A DNA stretch of 64,000 nucleotides from Alkalicoccobacillus porphyridii. Its GTDB lineage: Bacteria > Bacillota > Bacilli > Bacillales > Bacillaceae_D. Location of the stretch: the NCBI RefSeq assembly GCF_007293315.1, contig NZ_VLXZ01000005.1:62001-126000 (forward strand), read 5' to 3'. The notes below the pieces were generated by a model. It worked only from the letters and a program-made list of their open reading frames with translations, was not told the origin of the DNA and did not search any database. This document shows, piece by piece, positions 47,952-56,623 of this stretch. The translations under genes were made by a program, and so were the position numbers. How positions within the stretch are numbered: position 1 is the stretch's first letter; each line of letters opens with the position of its first letter.

Positions 47952-49016
47952 TTATTGGATAACGGATACTAAGTCTGTTTCTATATCAAATGACAAAGGC
48001 TGTCCCACAACTAAATCAACCGTTGCAGCTACACGTATAAGCATAAATTCCTTTACATCTTGCTCAAGTTCGCTTGATTTAAGTGACACTGTGACCTCTT
48101 GATATTCACCTGCGAAGTTTACATGTTTAATCTCACCGTGATATTGACCAGCTTCATTGATGGTGCAAGCCTCCGGACGAATAGATAATTGTATCGGCCA
48201 GTTAGATGTACTTTGTTTCTCTGGAAGACATATCACACCCAGCTTCGTGTCAGCATGTTTTAAATCTGTTTTAAGAGTTGCGCTAATAATGTTTGTCTTC
48301 CCAACGAATTGAGCGACAAATTGATTAATAGGCTGTTTATATAACTCTCTTGGTTTAGCAATTTGTTGAATCACACCGTGATCCATTACAACCACTCTGT
48401 CCGAAATGGCAAATGCATCTTTTTGATCGTGTGTGACAAAGATAGCTGTCGTGCCGTGTCTTTTTAAAAGCGTTGCAATCTCTTGCCTCATTTGGTCACG
48501 CAGACTCGCATCTAAATTACTAAATGGTTCATCCAACAAAATTAAATGAGGATTTGGCGCTAGTGCCCTAGCTAAAGCTACTCGCTGCTGTTGACCCCCT
48601 GATAACTCATGAGGAAACATTTTTGCATATTCGGCAAGTCCAATTAAATCAAGCATCTCTTTAGCTCGTTCTTTTCGTTGTAAGCGACTCATTTTTGTTA
48701 AGCCAAATACAACATTCCGCTCAATTGTTAAGTGGGGGAATAACGCATAATCCTGAAAAACCATTCCAATTCCACGACTTTCAATAGGAGTTGAATGATC
48801 ACTATCAAAGATAACGTTATCATTTAGACGAATTGAACCAGACGAGGGACGTTCAAACCCTGCTATCATTCGTAAGGTCGTTGTTTTACCGCATCCACTT
48901 GGCCCTAGTAAACTCACAATCTCACCTTTATTTATATCTAGCGAAACATTAGCAACAGATGGATTATCTTTTAATGCATAGGATTTTGATAGGTTATGTA
49001 TGTGCAAAAATGCCAT
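47952..49016 (-). CDS. Iron ABC transporter ATP-binding protein, FbpC-like
   Basis: The 354-residue ATPase has Walker A GPSGCGKTTT near residue 39, the signature LSGGQQQRVALARAL, Walker B LILLDEPFSNLD and the switch His in VTHDQ, then a C-terminal TOBE-like regulatory domain (LSIRPEACTI). It is the first gene of the operon, ATPase then binding protein then permease, and a Fur box lies 24-38 bases upstream, supporting an iron substrate. Confidence 0.9.
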   Translation of the reverse strand: MAFLHIHNLSKSYALKDNPSVANVSLDINKGEIVSLLGPSGCGKTTTLRMIAGFERPSSGSIRLNDNVIFDSDHSTPIESRGIGMVFQDYALFPHLTIERNVVFGLTKMSRLQRKERAKEMLDLIGLAEYAKMFPHELSGGQQQRVALARALAPNPHLILLDEPFSNLDASLRDQMRQEIATLLKRHGTTAIFVTHDQKDAFAISDRVVVMDHGVIQQIAKPRELYKQPINQFVAQFVGKTNIISATLKTDLKHADTKLGVICLPEKQSTSNWPIQLSIRPEACTINEAGQYHGEIKHVNFAGEYQEVTVSLKSSELEQDVKEFMLIRVAATVDLVVGQPLSFDIETDLVSVIQ

Positions 49017-49039
49017 CTTTTTACCACCAACTTTTTAAT

Positions 49040-49054
49040 TGATAATGATTATTA
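49040..49054. promoter_or_regulatory. Fur box upstream of iron ABC operon
   Basis: TGATAATGATTATTA matches the Bacillus 7-1-7 Fur core TGATAATNATTATCA at all but one position and lies directly upstream of the ATPase gene, where iron-loaded Fur would repress it. Confidence 0.82.
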
Positions 49055-49241
49055 ACTTCACTTAAGGTATCATTTCTACTAAATGAAGTCAACCAATGAT
49101 TCAGAATTCATTCAGTTTTCAATAAAAATTAATCTAATATTCTTTTTCTTATTAAATTCTGATAACATAAAAACATCATTTATTCATTATAGAGTTTACA
49201 TAATTTATTTATATGACCTTTGGGAAACGGGGTACTATTTA

Positions 49242-49964
49242 ATGGAATTAAGAAAACACGAATACGTATCTTCTGATCATGATACATATTTACAAGGTAT
49301 AAAGGATTGTATCCCTACTCTATTTGGCTACATGAGTGTTGGCTTTGCATTCGGCATTGTAGGAACAGCTTCTCAGTTAAGTATTATTGAAATTGCTTGC
49401 CTATCCATTTTTGTATATGCAGGCTCTGCTCAATTTATCATTTGCGCCCTTCTTGCAGCGCAAGCCCCTGTTTCTGCGATTATCTTAACAACATTTATTG
49501 TGAATCTTAGGCACCTTCTACTCTGCCTGACCCTTGCCCCCTTCTTCACACGTTATTCTTGGGCAAAAAACATTGGAATTGGCGCACTGGTGACAGATGA
49601 AACGTTTGGGGTAGCAACAACAAAAGCCGTTACACAGCACACCCTTCATGCCAGGTGGATGAACGGATTAAATGTAACAGCGTATCTATGTTGGATTCTT
49701 GTGACCATACTTGGCGCGAGTATAGGAAGGTGGATTTCTAATCCGGAGGCACTCGGCCTAGACTATGCCCTTGCCGCAATGTTTATCTCACTACTCATTC
49801 TACAACTTCATTTTGTCGTACCTGAAAAGCTAAAGCATTATTTGAAATTGGTTGTGTATGTCATTCTATTAATGGTTGGCTTAAATTACGTCATGCCATC
49901 CCACGTAGCCGTACTTGTCTCAACTCTTATCGCAGCAACCATTGGGGTGGTGACGGATAAATGA
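49242..49964 (+). CDS. azlC: AzlC-family branched-chain amino acid exporter subunit
   Basis: The 240-residue membrane protein carries the AzlC hallmarks: FGYMSVGFAFGIVG, the SIFVYAGSAQFIICALLA segment and TTFIVNLRHLLLC. With the small AzlD partner it forms a branched-chain amino acid (or other amino acid) exporter. The ATG at 49242 follows GGGGT and matches the family start; the open frame extends 53 codons further left but that part is AT-rich and unlike the family. Overlaps azlD by four bases. Confidence 0.87.
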   Translation: MELRKHEYVSSDHDTYLQGIKDCIPTLFGYMSVGFAFGIVGTASQLSIIEIACLSIFVYAGSAQFIICALLAAQAPVSAIILTTFIVNLRHLLLCLTLAPFFTRYSWAKNIGIGALVTDETFGVATTKAVTQHTLHARWMNGLNVTAYLCWILVTILGASIGRWISNPEALGLDYALAAMFISLLILQLHFVVPEKLKHYLKLVVYVILLMVGLNYVMPSHVAVLVSTLIAATIGVVTDK

Positions 49965-50284
49965 TGACCGACTATTTTTATGTAGTGATTATAGGCTGTG
50001 CCCTTGTTACCCTACTACCAAGAATATTGCCATTTATCGTAGTGAGAAAGGTAAATCTACCAGAACCCTTTTTAAAATGGCTATCCTTTATTCCCGTCTG
50101 TATTCTCACTGCGTTAATTGTTGACGAACTGCTTATCACCGAAGAAGTTGGGACCATACAGTTAAATATGAATGCTATTATCGCTGCAGTTCCTACGTTA
50201 ATTGTGGCGTTACGCACAAAAAGCCTCTCATTAACCGTATTAACAGGAGTTGTGGCTATGGCCTTGGTTCGATTGTTTATATGA
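49961..50284 (+). CDS. azlD: AzlD-family small membrane subunit
   Basis: The 107-residue protein with about four hydrophobic segments has the AzlD pattern ALVTLLPRILPFIVV near the N-terminus and LSFIPVCILTALIVDELL in the middle. It is the obligatory partner of AzlC. Its ATGATG overlaps the azlC stop, so translation is coupled. Confidence 0.87.
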   Translation: MMTDYFYVVIIGCALVTLLPRILPFIVVRKVNLPEPFLKWLSFIPVCILTALIVDELLITEEVGTIQLNMNAIIAAVPTLIVALRTKSLSLTVLTGVVAMALVRLFI

Positions 50285-50430
50285 TGGAGATATATGTTAT
50301 TAGAGGATTGTGTTTTTATTGAAGTATGGGATTAACTCTTGTTAGTGCGCAGGTGTTTCTTGATCTGGAGGGTTCACTCTTGGTAATGCGCCCTCCCTCA
50401 TAGTAAGCTGCTTTCGTTTCATTCTGTTAT

Positions 50431-50790
50431 CCGATATCTGGTGTTCTTTCCCGATATCCGCTTCTCTTTCCCGATATCAGTCTCTCTTTCCCGATATCCG
50501 CTTCTCTTTCCCGATATCAGCTTCTCTTTCCCGATATCAGCTTCTCTTTCCCGATATCAGTTTCTCTTTCCCGATATACGCTTCTCTTTCCTGATATCAG
50601 CCTCTCTTTCCCGATATACGCTTCTCTTTCCCGATATCAGCTTCTCTTTCCCGATATCAGCTTCTCTTTCCTGATATCAGCTTCTCTTTCCCGATATCAG
50701 CTTCTCTTTCCCGATATCAGCTTCTCTTTCCCGATATCAGCTTCTCTTTCCCGATATTCGTCTCTCTTTCCCGATATACGCTTCTCTTTC
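50431..50790. repeat. Tandem repeat, 18 units of exactly 20 bp
   Basis: The unit CCGATATCAGCTTCTCTTTC repeats 18 times without any change of length; units differ only by substitutions, mostly at positions 8-9 (TC, TA, TT), 10-12 and one C-to-T at position 2 in two units. The centre GATATC is palindromic and the rest is a pyrimidine-rich tract. Twenty is not a multiple of three, and open frames through it encode a 20-residue periodic peptide with no upstream ribosome site, so it is not coding. It ends 11 bases from the stop of the next gene. There are no spacers, so it is not CRISPR. Confidence 0.95.
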
Positions 50791-50800
50791 CCCTCACTCC

Positions 50801-51352
50801 CTAACTCGGTCTTCGCTCCCAAGGTGTCACTGTGCCGACAATGCTTTTTTTGTCATCATCTTTAATGGCATTGATCACCCCATCCGAAATCTCTTTATGT
50901 GTGAGCCACCTTGATGAGTCGCCTTCAAGGCAGAAGCCTAAGATTACCTCGCGATAGAGACAATTGTCCGGAACAATCACCTCGTTTTTCATATGACTCA
51001 AACTACTGCTACTCCCCTTCACATGAAATAAACGATAGCTTTGTCTTTGATTCATTTCTAATTCCTTTATAATTGTTGCTAATGCATTTGGAGCTGTGCC
51101 ATGAATCCATGCTAGAACGCAGTCGAATTGGCCATATTTTTCAAAGGATTGCTGAATTAATTTCTTCAAATGTTCCGTGTTTCTATAATCCAATTCAAGA
51201 AATTCAAAGTTATTATTTTCAACCTGGTCTAATAACCAAGGATTTTTACCAGCATCCCTACCAAAGACCGTTATATTATCATACTCCTTTTCAAGCCATT
51301 TCGTTGCTTGAAGCAGCATGCCCGTGCCACCAAATATGAGAACATTCTTCAT
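50801..51352 (-). CDS. Short NAD(P)-binding Rossmann-fold protein, SDR-like
   Basis: The 183-residue protein opens with VLIFGGTGMLLQATKWL, a Rossmann GGTGM motif, and has FDCVLAWIHG and a mid-protein cofactor-domain pattern like short-chain dehydrogenases. It is shorter than the usual ~250 residues and lacks a clear YxxxK catalytic pair, so it may bind cofactor without classic SDR chemistry. The last residues run to the edge of the 20-bp tandem repeat. Function unknown. Confidence 0.75.
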   Translation of the reverse strand: MKNVLIFGGTGMLLQATKWLEKEYDNITVFGRDAGKNPWLLDQVENNNFEFLELDYRNTEHLKKLIQQSFEKYGQFDCVLAWIHGTAPNALATIIKELEMNQRQSYRLFHVKGSSSSLSHMKNEVIVPDNCLYREVILGFCLEGDSSRWLTHKEISDGVINAIKDDDKKSIVGTVTPWERRPS

Positions 51353-51414
51353 TAAATCACTCCTTCGCTATCAACTATTGACAACCCTTCCATTAATTCA
51401 TATGGTATAGATAG

Positions 51415-51645
51415 ATTCAAAAAAATACTGAGGTAATCTTTCTGTTTTACAGATACTCCATTCCAATTGGACTTTGTTTAATGCTGATGTCATTTTTCTT
51501 CATCATGACATGGTACGTTGGAACAGATTTAAGAGAAAGAAGTCGCCCCTTAAATGTTTTTAATGCACCGAGTGACATTTCTCACATCGACTATCTGATG
51601 CATGCGTATCACACTCAATTTTTCCCCTATCCTTTTTATTTTTAA
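51415..51645 (+). pseudogene. Possible remnant of a small membrane protein gene
   Basis: A 76-codon open stretch ends in TAA at 51643-51645. Its translation has a convincing hydrophobic helix (IPIGLCLMLMSFFFIMTWYV) followed by a charged turn (GTDLRERSRPLNVF), but the first ATG (51481) lies within the helix and has no ribosome site. It could be the tail of a decayed gene. The rest of the 400-bp gap holds nothing else that I recognise. Confidence 0.25.
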
Positions 51646-51756
51646 GCACAACCATTTTATGTTTCCTTTTGATTTTTTGGCTATTTATTAGGCTCACTTT
51701 GCTGAAGAGAAGCTCACATGGAATGTAAATATTCAAGAACCCTGCTTCAAAACCAT

Positions 51757-52608
51757 TTACAATCGTTTTAAGCACTCATCCGTCACAGCAATCCATCTTC
51801 TAATATTTCTCTCACTTTGAACACTTTGATCTACTTTCATCCAATTCTTTATTTCTCTTAATGAGATCATTAAAGCATCTTTATATATGTCCAATGGCTC
51901 CCAATATTCTGAGAGCGCACTCAATTTATGAATTTGGATCTCTGGTTTACGTGAAAATAACATAAAAAGAACAGGATCAAAGGACGCCGATCTCACTCCT
52001 GCCCATTCCCAATCAATAAAGTGGTATGTATGATTGCTATTTATGATGTTCATAGGCAACAAGTCTCCATGACTAAACACCATGTTTGGGCTACCATGAA
52101 AATCACCCATTAAATTCTTAATGCCTTTTGCTGTTTGCTTCGGCAGGCAAGATTTTATATAGTGATAGTAATTTTTCAGTGTGTCATCTCGATTAGTGAG
52201 TTCAGTCCATGCTTCGGGTATGGAGATTCGTTGTAGCTGAATAATGTGTTGGAGAATCTGTGTATGCACTCCTGTTACTTCTATATTAAAAGCATCACGT
52301 TGGCATGCAAGTACTTGTCCTATCAGCTTCTCGAAAACAAGAATGACGACACGTGTATCAGAGTAACTCCACAGCATTTTTGGACAATTAATTGGTTGGT
52401 TCGTTAAATAATTATTTGTTTCAATTTCATTTAATAACGAATGAATAAATGGATTGTTTTCTTTTAGAGCTATCTTAATAAAATATAATTGATTTGTGTA
52501 TGTAATCCTTTGTTTCTTCTTGATCGCATGACCAAGCTCTGCAAATTCTGTTTCATTTACAAAGGAAAGTAGTTTAGTTGACAGTATTGTCCCATTTTCT
52601 CTCTCCAT
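51757..52608 (-). CDS. APH-fold phosphotransferase
   Basis: The 283-residue protein has the aminoglycoside/choline kinase-type catalytic loop SHGDLLPMNI and the metal-binding HFIDWEWAG, with a divergent N-terminal lobe. Family members phosphorylate aminoglycosides, choline, homoserine or other small alcohols; the substrate is not evident. The ATG at 52608 follows GAGGTGAG. It is the last gene of a same-strand row of small enzymes. Confidence 0.82.
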   Translation of the reverse strand: MERENGTILSTKLLSFVNETEFAELGHAIKKKQRITYTNQLYFIKIALKENNPFIHSLLNEIETNNYLTNQPINCPKMLWSYSDTRVVILVFEKLIGQVLACQRDAFNIEVTGVHTQILQHIIQLQRISIPEAWTELTNRDDTLKNYYHYIKSCLPKQTAKGIKNLMGDFHGSPNMVFSHGDLLPMNIINSNHTYHFIDWEWAGVRSASFDPVLFMLFSRKPEIQIHKLSALSEYWEPLDIYKDALMISLREIKNWMKVDQSVQSERNIRRWIAVTDECLKRL

Positions 52609-52621
52609 AATCGTTCTCACC

Positions 52622-53092
52622 TCAGAACAACAGCTTTTCCCAGAGCTCTTCTTTTAATGCTTTATTGGACTTAGTGGAGGTCCATGTTTCTTTTAGTGAA
52701 AAACCATGCATTCTGTAGAGATGTCTTGCTGCTGTTAATTCCTCATTCGTGTATAAAATAATCCTTTTTTTCGCATGGTCCTGACAAAATTTAATACATG
52801 TCTCTATCAACTGATGTCCGTATCCTTGTCCTCTTAAGCTAGGATCAACTAAAAACAAGCCTAATTGCGCAGTTTCATCATCCACACTTCCCAAGCCTAT
52901 TGAGCCTTTTGGTTCTCCTACAATATCAACAATCCAAATATTCTCATCAGCTCTAGATCTATTTATAAGTCCATGAACATTCCCTTCAATAAACTTCTTA
53001 AATGACAAATCATAGCCATACTCTTGCGAATACAGTTCATAATGAGACTGGATCACAAACTCTGCATCCTTTTGATTATAGGTTCTTATCAT
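52622..53092 (-). CDS. GNAT family N-acetyltransferase
   Basis: The 156-residue protein has the GNAT fold pattern, with FLVDPSLRGQGYGHQLIETC carrying the acetyl-CoA motif RGQGYG, followed by ARHLYRMHGF. The acceptor amine is unknown. It sits between two APH-fold kinase genes, 13 bases after the second one's start side and directly before the other, so the three are probably co-transcribed. Confidence 0.88.
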   Translation of the reverse strand: MIRTYNQKDAEFVIQSHYELYSQEYGYDLSFKKFIEGNVHGLINRSRADENIWIVDIVGEPKGSIGLGSVDDETAQLGLFLVDPSLRGQGYGHQLIETCIKFCQDHAKKRIILYTNEELTAARHLYRMHGFSLKETWTSTKSNKALKEELWEKLLF

Positions 53093-53102
53093 TTTTTTCC
53101 CC

Positions 53103-53846
53103 TCACGTATATTGATCTACTATGTCTAATAATCGTTGATGGTCCTCACCCGTAACATTCTCTGATAGCCTTGCACCTGCAATAATTGGTGCCCATTGAA
53201 GAATTTCTTCTTTTTTCACTCCGCTTTTTGAACAATATAAATCTAAGTACATGTCTGCAAATTCCATTGAATGGGGCATATATAATAAGTAGGTACGATA
53301 GACATCGGCTCTTATATCGCCCATACTTGCATCTACCCAATCAATAATGGCTACACCTTCATTATTTTGAATTAAATTGTAAAGATGAAAATCTCCATGA
53401 CAAAGCCTAGACTCATATTTCATCTGTTTTAATCTTTCAAGTAGAAATACCTTTTGCTTATCTTGAAGAATTGAAGCGCGTTCAATTTGTCTTATTAGTT
53501 TCTCAGACATCTTCTCTATTGAATTAATAGTTACTTTATGTATAGCAAGTTGGACATCAATAGAGAGCTCTAGATATCGTTTGGCATCATGTGAATTGTT
53601 TATATATAAATCGCCTAAAGTTGTTCCATCAATATGCTCCATAATTATTGCTTGTTTACCATTTATCACCTTTATATCGATTATTTCAGGAACTGGCAAG
53701 CCCTCTAAATAAGCGCTCCTTTGTTTATTCGCTTCATAAAAAGTATAGCTTTCAGATAGCCCCTCATGAAATAACTTAATGACGTGTTGACCTGAACTAT
53801 AGATATCAGCGGTGTTTCCCTTAGCAATAAACGTGCCTAGTTCCAT
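53103..53846 (-). CDS. APH-fold phosphotransferase (second)
   Basis: The 247-residue kinase-like protein has a recognisable nucleotide-binding lobe (GNTADIYSSGQHVIKLF), catalytic loop CHGDFHLYNLI and metal motif AIIDWVDA. It is more canonical than the APH-fold protein encoded 1.2 kb downstream. Substrate unknown; antibiotic modification is possible but not shown. Confidence 0.85.
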   Translation of the reverse strand: MELGTFIAKGNTADIYSSGQHVIKLFHEGLSESYTFYEANKQRSAYLEGLPVPEIIDIKVINGKQAIIMEHIDGTTLGDLYINNSHDAKRYLELSIDVQLAIHKVTINSIEKMSEKLIRQIERASILQDKQKVFLLERLKQMKYESRLCHGDFHLYNLIQNNEGVAIIDWVDASMGDIRADVYRTYLLYMPHSMEFADMYLDLYCSKSGVKKEEILQWAPIIAGARLSENVTGEDHQRLLDIVDQYT

Positions 53847-53868
53847 TTATAACAACTCCCTCTGGACT

Positions 53869-54327
53869 CTATTTAGTTCCCCTCAACATATATGATTGGT
53901 CACGAACTACTACTGTTTCAGGAACAAAACATACAAAGATCCACTGCTCATCTCCTAATGCCGCCGAAAAACGAGGATCCCATTGTTCTTCTTCTCCCAT
54001 ATAACGCGTAAACAAACGCTTTGCTCGAGACTCGTCATGTGGCACAAGCTCTGCATTCCCACGAAAACCAAGATGATGGACACGCCCGGTTTCTATATCA
54101 AAGTCGACAATACCGATTGCACATCTCGCATCTTCTTTAATTCTTTTTATAAACGAATTTTCGCTCACATGACCGAGCATCCACAGGCTTTGATTTTCCC
54201 AAATGTACCAGAGTGGAGAGTCTTTTGGACCTTTATCATCTGCAGTAGACAAATGAGCAAATAGAGGACGACTGGCGATTTTCTCAAGTAAACTTTTAGA
54301 TTCTTTATTTTCATTAATTATGTGCAA
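53869..54327 (-). CDS. Pyridoxamine 5'-phosphate oxidase-like (PPOX) protein
   Basis: The 152-residue protein shows the split-barrel PPOX pattern: LAHLSTADDKGPKDSPLWY, CAIGIVDFDIETGRVHHLGF and a C-terminal FVCFVPETVVV strand pair. Such proteins bind FMN, F420 or heme; the true PNPOx role is unlikely at this length. GGAGG lies before the ATG. Confidence 0.8.
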   Translation of the reverse strand: MHIINENKESKSLLEKIASRPLFAHLSTADDKGPKDSPLWYIWENQSLWMLGHVSENSFIKRIKEDARCAIGIVDFDIETGRVHHLGFRGNAELVPHDESRAKRLFTRYMGEEEQWDPRFSAALGDEQWIFVCFVPETVVVRDQSYMLRGTK

Positions 54328-54350
54328 GTGATCTCCTCCACCCCATTCAA

Positions 54351-54707
54351 TTAGTCTTTTAGATTAACCTTTACACGAGTATATCTTTTAATAAAATAAA
54401 CAATCGACCATATTAAAGTTGTTACTATTAGGGGTAGTAAAATAATAAAGAAAAAAGTTTCATCTGCCATGCTAAAGTTTCCTGGAGTATACCCATAACT
54501 AGCTAGCTCTTCTATATGTTCTTGATACTTCTGATTTCCAACCCTAAATAAGATAAAACACAGAAGCCCAATCAAAAATGGTGGCACAAATAAGGTTATT
54601 TTCTTCACTACAATCAAATTAACAATCATCATAATAAGCCATCCGATGAAAAGATAAATTAAAAATATAACTAGATATAAGCTCGTAGCCATGACTATGT
54701 CTAACAT
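54351..54707 (-). CDS. Small membrane protein of unknown function
   Basis: I do not recognise this 118-residue protein. It has three predicted membrane helices: one near residues 3-32, one around PPFLIGLLCFILF and one in FFFIILLPLIVTTLIWSIVYF, with a short charged loop between the last two. The ATG at 54707 follows AAGGATCTTAAG; an upstream ATG lies inside the preceding gene. It begins right after the P-loop kinase stop, so the two are coupled. Confidence 0.7.
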   Translation of the reverse strand: MLDIVMATSLYLVIFLIYLFIGWLIMMIVNLIVVKKITLFVPPFLIGLLCFILFRVGNQKYQEHIEELASYGYTPGNFSMADETFFFIILLPLIVTTLIWSIVYFIKRYTRVKVNLKD

Positions 54708-54708
54708 C

Positions 54709-55275
54709 TTAAGATCCTTCATACAAATACGTGATAATATTGTTGGCTGCCTGTTCAGGGGAAAGATTCGTCACATTTAAGCGATAATAGCTGCTCTCTT
54801 TTATCTCTCCAGGTTTGGAGTTCAATCGATGTTTCTGATTACTTGTAAGAAGCTCTTTCTCACTAGCTGCAATATCCCTTTTTGATGGCTTTTTGGCTAA
54901 CCGATTTTCTGTTTTATTTCGAAATAACCGTGTTTCTAAATCTGCTTCAAGCTCAACAAAATGTACTTCTGACCCTGTATCTGTGAAAATCCGTTTGATT
55001 CGTTGGACTTCTTTAAAATCCTCCTCTACATCTAGAGCCCAAACGAACGTAAATATTAACCCTTTATTTTCAGGTTGCTCCACCATAGCTCTAAAAATAT
55101 CTTTTCGAAGCTTAGTAGATAGCTCAAATGTCCTTTCTGTCCAGCCTATAAAAGGGCTAATGACATCTAACGTCATATGGTTAAACATAAGGGGAATTGA
55201 TAATTTCTCTGATAAGATCTCACCTATTGTCATTTTCCCTACAGCCTGTGGACCGAATAAAAAAATAACCTTCAC
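54709..55275 (-). CDS. P-loop small-molecule kinase-like protein
   Basis: The 188-residue protein opens with VIFLFGPQAVGKMTIGEIL, a Walker A motif of the shikimate/gluconate kinase type, followed by a hydrophobic core and ENRLAKKPSKRD, which fits a lid region. It probably transfers phosphate to a small molecule, identity unknown. First gene of the row; AAAGGTGAAGG precedes the ATG. Confidence 0.78.
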   Translation of the reverse strand: MKVIFLFGPQAVGKMTIGEILSEKLSIPLMFNHMTLDVISPFIGWTERTFELSTKLRKDIFRAMVEQPENKGLIFTFVWALDVEEDFKEVQRIKRIFTDTGSEVHFVELEADLETRLFRNKTENRLAKKPSKRDIAASEKELLTSNQKHRLNSKPGEIKESSYYRLNVTNLSPEQAANNIITYLYEGS

Positions 55276-55328
55276 CTTTTACACCTCACACTATTTGGTT
55301 GTTTTATCCATTATTACATAAGCAACTT

Positions 55329-55362
55329 GAAAAAGCACCAAAGTATCTATCACTTTGGTGCC
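55329..55362 (-). terminator. Terminator of the nas operon
   Basis: The stem GCACCAAAGT / ACTTTGGTGC with a seven-base loop is followed on the minus strand by TTTTT, just beyond the nitrate transporter stop. Confidence 0.85.
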
Positions 55363-55386
55363 GACTGTTATCAAGTTATTTTGCTC

Positions 55387-56601
55387 TTAAGACTGTACAA
55401 CCTTCTGCGCTGTTTTAGCTACTTTCCATTCCTTTCTCCATGATGCTTGTGCTAATGCTAGCAAACCTACTGATAAGAGGGTAATGCATGCAAAAACAAT
55501 AAACCCACTGGCGTATGTCCCTGTCCAGTCACGAAGGGTGCCAAGAATATTGGGTAGGAAAAAACCACCTATGCCACCAGCTGCTCCGACAATGCCTGTA
55601 ACCATACCAATTTCTTTTTGGAACCTCTGAGGAACTAGTTGGAAGACAGCGCCATTACCCATTCCGAGGCAACCCATACCGATAAACAATGCTGCTGTGA
55701 CAAGTAGTAGAGGAGGCATCATACTGACTGTTAGCATACACACAGTCATTCCAGTGAATAAGAAATAGAGTAGCTTAGCTCCACCAATTTTGTCTGAAAT
55801 ATATCCTCCCACCGGTCGCAAAAAGCTTCCAGCGGCTACAACAATCGTGACAAATTCTCCTGCGCGTACAGCGGATAATGAGTATTGTGAAACAAAGAAA
55901 TAGCTTAGAAAACTGGACAGACCAACAAACCCACCAAAAGTAACACTGTAGAGCAAACAGAAGTACCATGTATCTCGCTCTTTAAATACAGAGAAGTAAT
56001 CTTTGATTGGTTTTGGTTTCGGCTGATTGGGTGGCTCTTTCGCCATCATCATGTATGAAATCAGGACGAGAGATAACGGAATGAGTGCAAGACCCATAAC
56101 TCCATTCCAACCATAAATTTCGGCTAGTCTTGGGCCAAACAATGTAGCAAAAAGAGTCCCACTGTTTCCCGCACCAGCTATACCCATCGCTAGACCCTGT
56201 AGCTCAGGTGGATACCAGCGACTGGCCATTGGAAGTGAAGCTGAGAAGCTTGCTCCGGCTACACCTAGTAGGATTCCAATAAGGTAAAGCTCCGCGACAG
56301 TGGTACCAAACAGCCAACCCCAGGCAAGAGGAACCATCGTAACAATCATTCCACCAATACTGGTTTTTTTAGGTCCAAAGCGATCCGTAAGCACACCCAT
56401 CATAATTCGAAAGATAGATCCAGCTAAAATAGGAATAGCAACGATTAAACCAACCTGTGATGCCGTTAAATCGAAGTCAATTGTTATGTAAACACCCAGG
56501 GCACCTAGCAATACCCAAATCATAAAGCTTACATCAAAATATAAAAAAGCCGAGAACAATGATGGAGCATGACCACTTTTGCGAAGATCTGATAGTTTCA
56601 T
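55387..56601 (-). CDS. nasA: Nitrate/nitrite transporter, NarK/NasA family
   Basis: The 404-residue major facilitator protein with 12 helices has the nitrate-porter signature [10 protein letters not shown] near residue 140 and a second glycine-rich block ([12 protein letters not shown]). It imports nitrate for assimilation and may export nitrite. The ATG at 56601 follows AAAGGAG; an in-frame GTG three codons upstream is less likely. It is the last gene of the nasB-nasC-nasA operon. Confidence 0.88.
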   Translation of the reverse strand: MKLSDLRKSGHAPSLFSAFLYFDVSFMIWVLLGALGVYITIDFDLTASQVGLIVAIPILAGSIFRIMMGVLTDRFGPKKTSIGGMIVTMVPLAWGWLFGTTVAELYLIGILLGVAGASFSASLPMASRWYPPELQGLAMGIAGAGNSGTLFATLFGPRLAEIYGWNGVMGLALIPLSLVLISYMMMAKEPPNQPKPKPIKDYFSVFKERDTWYFCLLYSVTFGGFVGLSSFLSYFFVSQYSLSAVRAGEFVTIVVAAGSFLRPVGGYISDKIGGAKLLYFLFTGMTVCMLTVSMMPPLLLVTAALFIGMGCLGMGNGAVFQLVPQRFQKEIGMVTGIVGAAGGIGGFFLPNILGTLRDWTGTYASGFIVFACITLLSVGLLALAQASWRKEWKVAKTAQKVVQS

Positions 56602-56623
56602 CTTTCTCACTCCTTTAGATTAA

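Noticed and set aside
47884-49054. Spermidine or sulfate ABC transporter instead of iron
   Set aside because: The Fur box, adjacent Tyr residues in the binding protein and single-chain duplicated permease favour ferric iron.
50441-50674. Open frame through the 20-bp tandem repeat (FPDISFSFPISASLSRY-type periodic peptide)
   Set aside because: Tandem repeats with a unit not divisible by three and lacking stops give such frames automatically; no start signal or homolog-like features.
50431-50790. CRISPR array
   Set aside because: Units are directly contiguous with no unique spacers, and no cas gene is present.
51560-51775. 71-codon minus-strand frame next to the APH-fold gene
   Set aside because: Low-complexity, Lys/Asn-rich product overlapping the end of the APH-fold gene, and on the opposite strand to a better-looking membrane-helix frame; no ribosome site.
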